From Candidatus Poribacteria bacterium (lineage in GTDB: Bacteria; Poribacteria; WGA-4E; GCA-2687025), in contig VGLH01000029.1 in assembly GCA_016866785.1 (NCBI GenBank), positions 1-35,082 of the forward strand: a stretch of 35,082 bases of DNA, written 5' to 3'. The notes under the pieces were generated by a model that was given only the letters and a program-made list of their open reading frames with translations, was not told where the DNA came from and did not search any database. Positions 16,681 to 28,200 of this stretch are shown here, one piece after another. Made by a program: the position numbers and the translations under genes. Each line of letters begins with the position of its first letter. The stretch's first letter is position 1.

Positions 16681-17439
16681 ATGCACCGATCCGTCATGAT
16701 CTGTGTGGCTTTCTGCACGGCGCTCGCCTTCAGCGCGCAGGCGAAGATCGACCCCGCGACCCTCGTCGGGGCGTGGACGCTGGACGAGGGCAAGGGAGCC
16801 GCCTTCAAAGACGCTTCCGGCAACAACAACAACGGCGAAGTCGTCGGCGCGAAGTGGGTGGACGGCAAAGACGGCAAGGCTCTCGAGTTCGACGGATCCA
16901 ACCACGCCCGCATCCCTGCGAGCCCGACGACGGACGACTACCGCGACGGGTTCACTTATGCCCTGTGGGTCAAGCCCACCGCCGTGCCGGGCAACCCGAA
17001 CACGCGCGTCATGGAGCGGAACTGGCACAACCCGACCATCCAGATCGGCGCGACGGATTTCTACGCGAGCGTCGTCCAGGGCGGCGGGATCGGCAACGGC
17101 ATTCGCGGCGGCATCCACAAGGTCGGATCGTGGACCTTCGTCGCCCTGACCCACGACGGCAAGACCCTCAAGCTCTACGTCGATGGCGAACTCGTCAACC
17201 AGTCGGACGTCGGTCAGCCCGACATGACCCGCGACGCCGACGGCGGCTCCATCTGGTTCGCCCAATGGAAGGGCGGACCCGGATGGGACTTCAAGGGAGC
17301 CGTCGATGAGGTCTCGGTGCATAACGCGCCTCTCCCGGACGCCAACATCAAAGACCTGATGAAGGGCGGTTTGAAGGGCATTCTGGCGGTCTCTCCGGCG
17401 GGACGCATGGCGGCGACGTGGGGCAGCCTGAAGCGCTGA
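16681..17439 (+). CDS. Secreted LamG/concanavalin-like lectin-fold protein
   Basis: I choose ATG 16681, preceded by AGGAG (16670-16674); the 252-residue product then starts with a clean signal peptide, MHRSVMICVAFCTALAFSAQA. The mature part is one LamG-like jelly roll: LVGAWTLDEGKGAAFKDASG, NNGEVVGAKWVDGKDGKALEF, ALWVKPT, WTFVALTHDGKTLKLYVDGE and FKGAVDEVSVHN. Such domains bind carbohydrates or proteins outside the cell or in the periplasm. The chain ends ILAVSPAGRMAATWGSLKR; a matching tail occurs in the LamG protein at 30212, so the tail is a conserved extra element. It stands alone, 150 bp before pyrG and downstream of the hairpin-rich stretch. Confidence 0.87.
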   Translation: MHRSVMICVAFCTALAFSAQAKIDPATLVGAWTLDEGKGAAFKDASGNNNNGEVVGAKWVDGKDGKALEFDGSNHARIPASPTTDDYRDGFTYALWVKPTAVPGNPNTRVMERNWHNPTIQIGATDFYASVVQGGGIGNGIRGGIHKVGSWTFVALTHDGKTLKLYVDGELVNQSDVGQPDMTRDADGGSIWFAQWKGGPGWDFKGAVDEVSVHNAPLPDANIKDLMKGGLKGILAVSPAGRMAATWGSLKR

Positions 17440-17532
17440 AACCCGCTCCGCAGCCGGCTCCGAGCGTCACGGAACTCAGTACGGAAAGCATCCGAGGCGC
17501 GCGATCCTTGAGATGCCTTCGGCTGTCCCGTG

Positions 17533-17548
17533 TGGCACACTGGTAGCA
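17533..17548 (+). promoter_or_regulatory. Possible sigma-54 promoter upstream of pyrG
   Basis: TGGCAC (17533-17538) and TAGCA (17544-17548) have the GG and GC dinucleotides spaced 12 bases apart, as in -24/-12 promoters. The -12 part has TAGCA where TTGCA is preferred. A start site near 17559 would give a 30-base leader before the pyrG ATG. No activator-binding site or sigma-54 gene is visible, so this is a pattern match only. Confidence 0.3.
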
Positions 17549-17589
17549 GCGAGCGAACCGTTGCCGAAGACCTGCAGCGCGAGGAACCC

Positions 17590-19209
17590 ATGAAGCACAA
17601 GATGATCTTCGTGACGGGCGGCGTCGTGTCCTCCATCGGGAAGGGCATTACCACTGCCGCTCTGGGCAGGTTGCTGACCAATCGCGGCTATCGCGTCCAC
17701 GCGCTCAAGATCGATCCGTACATCAACGTCGACGCCGGCACGATGAACCCCTTCCAGCACGGCGAGGTGTTCGTCACCAACGACGGCGCGGAGACCGACC
17801 TGGACCTGGGCAACTACGAGCGGTTCCTGGGAACCGAGTTGTCGGGGCTCTCCAACTTCACCAGCGGAGCCGTCTACCGCTCCGTCATCGAGAAGGAACG
17901 CGAGGGGAAGTTCCTCGGTGAGACCGTCCAGCTCATCCCGCATATCACCAACGAGATCAAGGATCGCATCTACCGATTGGCTCGTGAAAGCCGCGCTGAC
18001 GTGCTCATCTGCGAGGTGGGCGGAACCATCGGCGACTTCGAGACACCGCCGTTCGTCGAGGCGATGCGCCAGGTCCGCATGGAGATGGGCATTCCGAACA
18101 CACTCCTGATGCATGTGACGCTCGTGGTCTCCGTCGCCTGGGGCGAGGTGAAGACGAAGCCGACGCAGCACAGCGTCCGCGAACTCCTCTCGCTGGGCGT
18201 TCAGCCGGACATGCTCATCTGCCGGACGAAGCAGCCGCTGTCCCGCTCCATCCGCGAGAAGATCTCGCAGTCGTGCGGCGTTCCACTCAACGCGGTCATC
18301 GAGGCGTGCGACGTCGATTGCATCGAGGAGATTCCGCTGATCCTCGAAGAGCAGGGCGTCGGCGAGCTCGTGGTCGAGCGCCTCAGCCTGCCTGCGACGC
18401 ATATCGCATCCGAAGACTGGGCGCGGATGGTACACCGGCTCAAGAACCCGGAGGGACACGCGCGGATCGCCGTCGTCGGGAAGTACACGACCCACGGCGA
18501 CGCCTATCTGAGCGTGCAGGAAGCCCTGAAGCACGGCGGCATCGCCAACGACGCCCAAGTCGAGATCAAGTGGGTCGATTCGGAATCGCTCACCGGAGAA
18601 AGCGATCTGGACGCCGCGTTCGCCGATGTGAGTGGCATCCTGGTTCCCGGCGGATACGGGATTCGCGGGATCGAGGGCATGATCGTCGCCGCCCGCCACG
18701 CCCGCGAGCGCCGAATCCCCTACCTGGGGCTCTGCCTCGGCATGCAGTGCATGGTGATCGAGTTCGCCCGAAACGTGGCAGGTCTCGAACGCGCCAACAG
18801 CCGAGAGTTCGACGAAGAGACGCCGCATCCCGTCGTCGATCTCATGGAGACGCAGGTTCGCCGCACCGAAAAGGGCGGAACCCAGCGGCTGGGCATCTAC
18901 CCGTGCGTGCTTTCCGACGAGAACACCATCGCCTACCAGGGCTACCGCCAGCCGATCATCGTCGAGCGGCATCGCCATCGCTACGAAGTGAACAACACCT
19001 ATCGCCAGCGGCTCCAGGCGCACGGGATCGTGTGGAGCGGGCTCTCTCCCGGCGAAGACCTCGTCGAGATCGCGGAGTTGGCGGACCACCCGCACATGCT
19101 GGGATGCCAGTTCCATCCGGAGTTTCGCTCGAAGCCACTGGAACCGCATCCGCTCTTCGTCGGATTCGTGCGAGCCGCGCTGGGGTACGTTCCCGCCAAG
19201 GAAGGCTGA
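17590..19209 (+). CDS. pyrG: CTP synthase
   Basis: CTP synthase converts UTP to CTP using ATP and glutamine-derived ammonia, the last step of pyrimidine nucleotide synthesis. I choose the start ATG 17590 with GAGGAA just upstream, giving 539 residues, the usual length. The synthetase domain opens FVTGGVVSSIGKGITTAALG and contains DPYINVDAGTMNPFQHGEVF. The glutamine amidotransferase domain has GGYGIRGIEGMI, the nucleophile Cys382 in LGLCLGMQ, and His509/Glu511 in CQFHPEF. The gene is complete and ordinary. It is followed after 22 bp by the giant secreted protein, so read-through is likely. CTP is also the co-substrate of KdsB, encoded on the other strand nearby. Confidence 0.98.
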   Translation: MKHKMIFVTGGVVSSIGKGITTAALGRLLTNRGYRVHALKIDPYINVDAGTMNPFQHGEVFVTNDGAETDLDLGNYERFLGTELSGLSNFTSGAVYRSVIEKEREGKFLGETVQLIPHITNEIKDRIYRLARESRADVLICEVGGTIGDFETPPFVEAMRQVRMEMGIPNTLLMHVTLVVSVAWGEVKTKPTQHSVRELLSLGVQPDMLICRTKQPLSRSIREKISQSCGVPLNAVIEACDVDCIEEIPLILEEQGVGELVVERLSLPATHIASEDWARMVHRLKNPEGHARIAVVGKYTTHGDAYLSVQEALKHGGIANDAQVEIKWVDSESLTGESDLDAAFADVSGILVPGGYGIRGIEGMIVAARHARERRIPYLGLCLGMQCMVIEFARNVAGLERANSREFDEETPHPVVDLMETQVRRTEKGGTQRLGIYPCVLSDENTIAYQGYRQPIIVERHRHRYEVNNTYRQRLQAHGIVWSGLSPGEDLVEIAELADHPHMLGCQFHPEFRSKPLEPHPLFVGFVRAALGYVPAKEG

Positions 19210-19231
19210 CAGCCACCGGAGAAGGGCGCGA

Positions 19232-22200
19232 ATGAACCCGATGTCTGACCGCCCGCACACGGCGTCGGCGCGGCTGACCAACGCTCGACTCCAGACTCGG
19301 TATCGCCATCGACAACCTCCGAATCGCTGCGCCGCGCTCGTTGCGCTGACGTTGCTTCTCGCCGTGCACGCCGGAGCCGCGTTCGCCGCGCCGGACACGG
19401 CGATCCTGAGCGGGCCCGCCGGACTCACCGACCGCGCCGACGTCGTCTTCTGGTGGGCAGGACTCTCCGACGACCCCGCCGCGCCGGTGCGAGGCTACCG
19501 GTACAGCCTCGACGGGTCTGCCCCCGTCTTCACCGAATCCTCGACAATCGCCCTCTACGCGTTGCCTCAAGGCGAGCACCGGTTCCGCGTCGCGGCGGTG
19601 AACGCCCGGCTGGAAGAGGACCCGACGCCCGCCGAAAGCCTGTTCACCGTCGGAGTGGCGTTCAGCGAGGAAGCCGAGTCGAACGACTTCGCCGTCGCCG
19701 CCAACGACGCCTCATCGGGCATCGAGGTGCGAGGCATCTCCGGCGGAGCGGTCGATATCGACTTCTTCAAGGTGGCGCTCTTAGGCGCGCCGAACCAGGT
19801 GACCGTCACCTTCCGCCGACCCGTCGGGGGGCTCGGCAAGACGACGGTTCAGCTCTATCGCGGCGATCCAGCCCTGAACGTCCTGCTGGGAACCGCGACG
19901 GCGTCGCCGGAGAATAGCCAGCGGGTCACGTTCACCGTCGGAACATCGCCTTCCGTCCACTACCTGCGCGTGCAGTCCGACGCGGCGGAGGCGGTCGCGT
20001 CGCAATACGTCGTCACGGTCACCGGCGCGGCGCTGGCTCCGGCGTACCACCGCGACATCGAGCCGAACGACTCCGAGGCGTCCGCGAACGTGCGCGAGCT
20101 GACCGCCGCCTCGTCGAAGCTCGGCATCGTCGGTTCCGCTGCCAGCGCGACTGATGTGGACTGGTACCGCATCCGCGCCAACATCACCACGACCGCCCTG
20201 CTGCGGCTGACCGTGTTCCGACCCGGTTCCGCTGGCGAGACGAAGGTCAGCGTCTACGCAGGGGCTCCGCCGACGACGGATCGGCAGATCGCCCGGCTTA
20301 CCGCTTCGGGAGCCAACGGGCAGTTCGCGACGTTCGAGACGGGCGTCACGCTGAGCGATGTCCTCGTGCGCGTCGAGCACCCCTCGACGCTGGCGGCGGA
20401 GCCGTACTGGCTGTTCTTCTCGCTGTCGGAGCCTGCAGGCGACGTCGAGGTGGAACCCAACGGAGCCGATCCGCGCGTCAACCCGCGTTCGCCAACGCGA
20501 TTGGCGCTCGACCGCCCGATGGACGGCACGAGCTGGGACGGCGGCGCGGACACCGACTGGTACGCCGTCGAAGCGCCTCGTGCCGGCGTGTTGACGATCC
20601 GGTTCACGCGCCCATCCGGCACGGGCTTGACGCGGGTGCGCGCGTTCAGCCCGAACTTCGCGCAGATCGGCGAGGCAACGGCTTCCGTCGCCGCGAGCCA
20701 GACGGCGACACTGAGCCTGTCCGTGAGCGCCGGAACCCACCATGTCGAGCTCACGCCGACCGGTGAGTCTTCAGCCGCCGGGTACCGGCTCAACGCCACG
20801 CTCGGCGCGGCGGGCGTGCTCGACGTGAGCCATTCCGCGACTCGACCGCTGCGGCGCGGCGAGGTGCTCCGCGTCACCGCGACGGCTCCGCCCAGGGGCG
20901 CGGCGAGTTTCGCCATCGGGACGGCGCGCGAAGGGATACCACTCTTCGACGACGGCGCGCACGAGGACGGTTCCGCGTCCGACGGCGTCTATTCGGGAAC
21001 CTACAGCGTCGGCGCGTCGGACGACCTGCGCGATCAGCCGGTGGTCGTCACTGTGCGCGACGAGACGGGCGGCGTCAGCACCAAGACGGCGTCGCAGACC
21101 GTGACGCTCGACGGTGTTCCCCCGGCTCCCATCACGGCTCTGACGGCGAGCGACCGGCCCGACGACGACGGCTATTGGCTGCGTCTGTCGTGGTCGGCAT
21201 CGCGGGCGGCGGACCTGGCAACCTATCGGGTCTACATCTCGCCGACGCCCATCCCAGCGACGTCAGGACTCGCGCCAGCGCTTTCGACGCACCTGACATC
21301 GCTGGACGTGCCCGTGTCGCAGAACGGCGTGGACACGTACATCGCCGTCACGGCAGTCGATCTCGCCGGGAACGAGTCAGCGTTGGGCGGTCTGTCGGTA
21401 TTCGGACCCATCCGCGCGCTGGACAACCGGCGTCCCGATCCGGTGTCGGGCGTGACCATCGCCGACACGCCCTACGACTACGGCGGATCGGTCACGGCGC
21501 GGTGGGACGCCGCGCTCGTCGAAGACTTCCAGGAGTACCGCGTCTATGTGGGCCCGGAGCCCATCGCATCGACCGAGGGACGGGTTCCCGGGGCGCGAGT
21601 CGCGAGCCAACGGGCGACCGTCGCGGACATCGGTTCCCTGCCTGTGGGCGCGCCGGTCTACGTCGCGGTGACGGTCGTCGATCTGTCGGGGAACGAGTCC
21701 GCCATCGGGCCCGGTTCGACGGCGGGACCCGCGACCCCAGCCGCGAACGCGACGCCGGACGCATCGCCGCTGCGCTTGACGGGACCCAGCGGCATCGTGC
21801 GGGGAACGTCCGCGACCTTCCTGTGGAACCGGTACGCGGCGGACGCGGGCGACCCGCCGTCGCGGTTCAGCGTCCAGTTGGATGGACGAGCTTCCGAGTT
21901 GACATCGCTGACTTCAGCGATGTTCTACGGTCTGTCGGCGGGCGAGCACACCGTCCGCGTCGGGATTCCGGGCGCGGCGACGGCGTCGCAGGCGACCTTC
22001 CGGGTCGAGCCCACGACCGTGCGGGAACGCGAACCGAACGAGGCGGAATCGACGGCGACCGAACTGACGCCGAACGTGACCTTCGCCGGTATCGCCGAAG
22101 CCGCTGGCGATCTGTACCGCCTGAACATCGAGAACCCCCGCGTCCTCGCCTTGACCGCCGAATCGTCGGGCGAAGCGACCGTCACGCTCTATCGCGGCAT

Positions 22201-25200
22201 CCGCTCGCCGGATACGGTGGCGTTCCAGAGCGTCTTGACGGCGGCGGCTCCGCGCCGCACGGCAACCGTCGCCGTGGCTCCGGGCGTCCACTGGATTCAT
22301 GTGACCGGCAGCGGCGATTACGCGCTCTTCGCGTCCCTGCTCGACCTGGGAGCCGGACGCGCCGCCGAGATGGAGCCCAACGACGTCGCCGACCGCGCGC
22401 TGACGCTCGATCTGTCCGCTCCGGCGCTGGTGCGCGGTTCGTCTCAGACGGCTCCCGACCGCGACTGGTTCGCGGTTCCCGTGCTTGCGGCGTCGCGGCT
22501 GGAGGTCGCGTCCTACCGTCCGGCGGGCTCCGGCACGACGACTTGGCGGCTCTACCGGGGCGACGCGCCGGTTGCCGAGTGGAAGCTGGACGGCGCGCGC
22601 CTGTCGAACCGAATCGCCATCGGCGCGGCTGCCGACCTCTATTTCGTGGAGATTGTCGGCGAGCAAGCGAGCGCGAGCGAGTACGAGGCACGCATCGCCT
22701 TGACGCCCGGCGCGGCGGGCATGGAGATCGAGTCGAACGACGTGATCGCGCGCGCGACGCCCCTGCCTCTGACGACGGCGTTCGCGGGCGACGCCTGGAA
22801 GTCGGGCGATGTCGATGCCTATTCCGTTCAGATCATTCGCCGGGGGACGGTCGCCGTCGGTTACGAAGCCGGCATGGGAACCGGAACCGTCGAGGTGCAT
22901 ATCCGCAACGCGGGGGGCGTGTCGCTGGCGTCGTCGCCGGCGAACCCATCGAATGGCGGCAGGACGTCCGTCCAGGCGGATGCCGTGCCAGGAGCCTACT
23001 ACCTTTCGGTGGAACCCCAGGGCTCCGCGACGGACTCCTACCGGACATGGGCGTTCTTCGTCGAGGAGTTGAGCCATTCGGCGACGCGTCCGCTCCGGTC
23101 GGGCGATCCTCTCGATTTGCGCGTCGTCTGGGTTCCGGGCGGTTCGGCGGCGGTTCGTCTGATCGACGTGGACGGCGCGGCGGTCGGTTTGCCGCTGACG
23201 CTGGGCGATGCGTCCAAGGCGGGCGTCTACACGGGTCGAGTGACGATCCCGGCTAGCGCCAAGGGCCCGCTGACCGTGCGCGCGGAACTGGCGATAAGCG
23301 CGATGCAAGCCACGGTCGCCTTTGCGCAGCCCGTCGCCGTGGACGCCTCGGAGCCCCAGGTCACGTCGGTCTCCATCGACGACGTTGCCGCCTTCGGGTT
23401 GGGAGCGGCCATCCACGTGCGCGCCGTGGCGGAGAAGGGCTTGTCGGCGTCCTTCGCGATCCTTCGACCCGATGGCACGCCGGTTCGCGCGGGTCTTCCG
23501 TTGGTGGACGACGGGACGAAGGGAGACGCCCAGGCGAACGACGGCGTCTATACGAGCGCGTACACGACGGTCGCGGGCGATGACGTACGCGGGGGCTCCG
23601 TCGCGGCGACGTTCCGGCGGGGCACGGGCCCGTCCGTCGTGGTTCCCGCGCCGATGCGCTTGACCATCGACACAGTTCCCCCACCGGGAGTTACCGGCGT
23701 CGCCGCGCAGGACGTTCCGGGCGACGAAGGCGGCTTCCTGCGCGTGACGTGGGACGCCAGCGCCGTCGAGGACTTCGCGCGGTACGCCGTCTATGCGGCG
23801 CAGACGCCCGTTGTGACGCTCTCCCGGCTGACGCCCATCGCGACGAGCGCCCAGCGGGATGCCACCTCGCTGATCGTCGAAGCGGAGAGCGGGGTTCCGT
23901 TTTACTCGGCGGTCGTCGCGGTCGATCTCGCCGGGAACGCCTCGCCGTTGATCGGCGGGCCGAAGGGCTCCGTCTCCGGCGCGGCGACCGCTCTGGACAA
24001 TCTCCCACCGGAGCCCGTTTCGGGCGTTCAGGCGGCGGACCGGCGCGGAGATCGCGGCGGCGTCTTGACCGTTCGATGGTCTCCCAGTCTCGCGCCGGAC
24101 TTCGGCGAGTACCGCATCCACCTGTCGGACCGACCTTTCGCGGCGGGAGTCGGCGGAACCATCGCCGGGCGCGTCCCGGTCGTCGGCGTCACGGTCGCCG
24201 ATATCGGAACGGCGGCGGATGGCGTCGATTGGTACGTCGCCGTGACGGCGGCTGACGCGGCTGGGAACGAGTCGCCAATCGGCGGTTCCAGCGTGTCGGG
24301 TCCCGTTCGGAGCGCCGCCGATGCGCCGCCCGGAAGCGACCTGGGAGCCGCGCTGTTGGCAGGACCCGTCGGGACGGCGCGTCAGGGCTCGGTCGTCGCG
24401 CGATGGAGCGCGTTCGCGCCGGATGGCTCAGCGCCGGGCTGGCGCGTGCGCCTGGACGACGGTCCCCCGCAACTTGCCGCCGTCAACGAACTTCTGTTTC
24501 CGAACCTGTCGGCGGGTTCCCATTCGCTCACGGTGGAACCCTCGGATGGGAGCCTTCCCGCAACCGTGCGAACCTTCGCCGTCGAGCCGCTGGCGCTTGA
24601 GGAGAGCGAGCCGAACGACCTCGGCGCTGCCGCGACCGCGTTGCCGGTTGGCATTCGCATGAACGGGACGACGGACGCGGCTGGCGATGTCGATTGGTAT
24701 CGCGTCGTCGTGTCGGAACCGGCGGCGCTGTCACTCCATCTGTCGCGCGGCAGCCCCAACGAGTCCGTCGTGACGCTCTTCCCGGCGTTCGCGCTGGGAG
24801 ACTTGGAGCGGATCGCGCGCGTGTCGGCGCGAGGCGGCGAATCGCGCGCGACGACGCTCGGAGTGGACGCGGGAGAGTACCTCGTCCGTGTGGACGGTGC
24901 TCCGGGGCAGTACCGTCTCGCCGTTGCCCTGAGCGCGCGCTTGCCCGGCTATGTGTGGGACGTCGAGCCGAACGGCGACCCGCTGCGCGCCACCCCGGTC
25001 GGGTCGGGGACCGCCGAGATCGCCGGATCGGCGAACTCCGCCGATGACATAGACTGGTATCGCTTCGACGTGGATCGAGCTCCGGGCACCGTCTTCGAGC
25101 TTCGGCTTCTGCGAGTCGGTTCCGCCGAGCTCTACCAGGGCGCTCCAGATGCTTCGAGCGCTCCCATCGCCGCCCTGACGAGTTCCGGTGGTTCGGTCGC

Positions 25201-28200
25201 AACGCTCCGAACTGGAGTCGCCGCGTCCAGTCTGTACCTGCGAGTGGCGGGCGTCGGCTCGGTTCCGTACGCGATCCAGCCTGCCATCGTCGCTCTGCCG
25301 GAGGGGGTTCAGTGGGAGGAAGAGCAGAACGGCGTCGAGGCGTTGGCGACGCGCGTGCCTCTCACGACACGCGAAGTGCGCGGGACGCTCCGTTCCGGCG
25401 AATCCGACTGGTTCCGCGTCACCGTGCCCGACGGGGCACTGCGGCTGCTGACCTGGCGTCCGACGGCTCCGGTCGGGTCGGTGGGCAAGGCGCGCGCGCT
25501 GCGTTCCTTCCCGTCCGCGTTGCCGATCGACGTGGGCGAGGTCGCACTGGGAGACGTCGCCTCGGGGGGTCTGACGATCCCGACGACCGGCGGGACGTAT
25601 CTCTTCGAGATGTCCGGCAACACCGGCGGCGATTTCGAGTACGCGGTCTCCGTGTCTCTGGAACCGGCTGCGGACGGCGCAGACTGGGAGCTGGAACCCA
25701 ACGGCGCAGCGCCTCGCGCCGGAGCTCTGCGACTCGGACGCCCGATGCTCGGGTCGATTTCCAGCGCGTCCGATGAGGACTGGTTCGTCGTGAACCTGGA
25801 TCCGGCACTGGAGGGAGCCCTGCTGCTGTCTCTGTCAGCGCCCACCGCGACGGGCTCGGTCAAGATGCAGGTGTTGAGTCCGGGTCTGGTGAGCCTCGCC
25901 GAGACCCTCGCCAGCCCGTCGGATGCGATGTCTGCAATCGTGCAGCTACCGTCTCCCGGTTCCGCCTACTACATGCGGATCAGCGGCTCCGGTCGCGGCG
26001 GGTATCGAGTCGGAGCCCTGCGCGTGCGTCGGGGTTCCCACGATGGGGTTCGTCCGTTGGGCGTCGGCGGAGTCCTGACGGCGCGCATCGAGGGCGATCC
26101 CGGATGGAGCGTGTCGGCGGAGCTCGGCTCGGGCTCCGTCGTGTTCCCGCTCGCTGCGACCTCCGGCGGTATCTACGTCGGGACGCACACGGTTCGGAGC
26201 GGAGAGAACGCCGCCGCCAGCGAGCTTCGCGCGGTCATTCGGACGGACAGCGGGATCGCCGCGTCGCTGACCTTGCCGCCCGTTGTGACCATCGACACGG
26301 CGGCGCCGGAGATCAAGGACGTGCAGCACAACGCGGCGAAGGCGCTCCGAGCCGACGATGTGCTGGTCGTGCGCGCGCGGACGGAGCCGCTCGCCGTCGT
26401 GACGATGGAGTTGGCTGCCGAAGGGTTCCGCGCGGTCGCGTCGCTATACGACGACGGCAAACACGAAGACGGCGGAGCCAACGACGGCGAGTACGCCGGA
26501 ACCTATCGCGTCGCGCTGGGAGACCAGGCGGCGGGGGCGACGGTCACCGTGGCTGCGACGGACGACCTGGGCAACCGCGCGACGCGTTCGGCGCTTCGGA
26601 AAGTGGATATCGACACGACGCCTCCGCGTATCGCGTCCATCGAACACGACGCCCGGAGCGTTCTGGCGTCCGGCGACCGAATGACGGTGCGCATCCGGGG
26701 CGAGGTCGGAGCCGTCGGGGAGTTCGCCATCGCCGGCGTTCGCGAGCATATCGCCCTTTCGGACGAGGGCACGCAGGGCGACGAAGTCGCGAATGACGGC
26801 GTCTACACGGGCTTCGTCGTCATCCGCGAGGGAGACAACGCGCTGAACGCGCTCGTGTCGGCGACGTTGACAGATCGCGCCGGGAACGTATCGCGCATCG
26901 TCGCGCCGCAGCCAGTCAGCATCGACACGACGAAACCGAGCATCAAGTCCGTGACGCACAATGCGACCAGATCCCTGCACGCCGGCGACAAGCTGATCGT
27001 CCGCCTCGTCGGGGAACCGGAGGGAACCGCGACGCTGGACATCGGGACGGCGTTGACGGGGCTTCCCCTGCTGGACGACGGCGCGGGCGACGACGTTGCA
27101 GCGGGAGACGGCATCTACACGGCGAGCTACATCGTCCGGGAGACGGATTCGGTCGTCGAAGCGCTCGTGACGGCGACACTGACGGATCGCAACGGAAACT
27201 CCGAGACGCGGAGCGCGTCGCGTCGCGTTTCGCTGGACGCGATCCCGCCGGAGCCGATCGTGAACTTGGTCGCCATCGATGTGCCTCAAGACGAAGGCGG
27301 GCGGATTCGGCTGACCTGGCAGCCGACGACCGACGTGCGCGACTTCCTGCGCTACCAGGTTTACCGGCAGTCGGCTCCGATCCGAAGCACGAAGGGGATG
27401 GTTCCCGTCGTGGCGGATCTCCGTGCGCCCGAAAAGACGACGCTCGACGTGGACGTGCCGGTGAACAATGCGGACCTCTGGTTCGCCGTCACGGCGGTCG
27501 ATGCGGCTCTCAACGAGAGCGCGCTGTCGCCGACGGGCGGCTCGACGGCGGGCCCGGTGCGGGCGACGGATGACATCGCGCCCGCGTCGGTCGTCGGCGT
27601 GAGCGCGTCGGACGCCCCGGATGACAACGGCTTGGCGCTGCTCGTCCGCTGGACGCCGTCCAACGCCGAACGCGATTTCGCCCACTACGCGGTCTACATT
27701 GGGCGCGAGCCGCTCGCCGGTGCGTCGCTGCAAGATGCGAAGCCGGCGGCGGTCTTCCCGGATCGTGCGATTCCGCAGGGCATCGTTCCGGTTCCCGAAG
27801 ACGGGATGGACCTCTACGTGGCGGTGGTCGCCGCCGACGTGAACGGGAACCGGTCGGCGATGGTCGCCGGGTCGTTGGCGGGTCCGGTGCAGTCGCACGA
27901 CGACATCCGCCCCGATCCCGTTGCGGGCGTCTCCGCGTCGGATTCGCCCAGCGACCGAGGCGGCGAGCTCGTCGTCTCGTGGAAACCCGACGAGGACGCC
28001 ACGATCCGCACGTACGAGGTCTACGTGACGACAGAACCGCGCGTTCTGCTGCGGTCGTCGGATGTCCCGGCGTTGGTCGTGGACCGCGCATCCCTGGCGG
28101 ACCCGAAGAAGCCGGTCGCGCTGGTTCCGGTTCCGCGTGACGACGTGCCGTACTATGTCGCGCTCGCCGCCGTGGACGGCGGCAGGAATCGCTCTCTGCT

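Noticed and set aside
17476-19428. 650-codon reverse-strand frame opposite pyrG
   Set aside because: pyrG on the plus strand is certain; the reverse frame has no family resemblance.
21175-23256. 693-codon plus-strand frame and long reverse frames inside the giant gene
   Set aside because: Arg/Gly/Pro-rich shadows created by codon bias; the giant gene's repeat pattern continues uninterrupted through the region.
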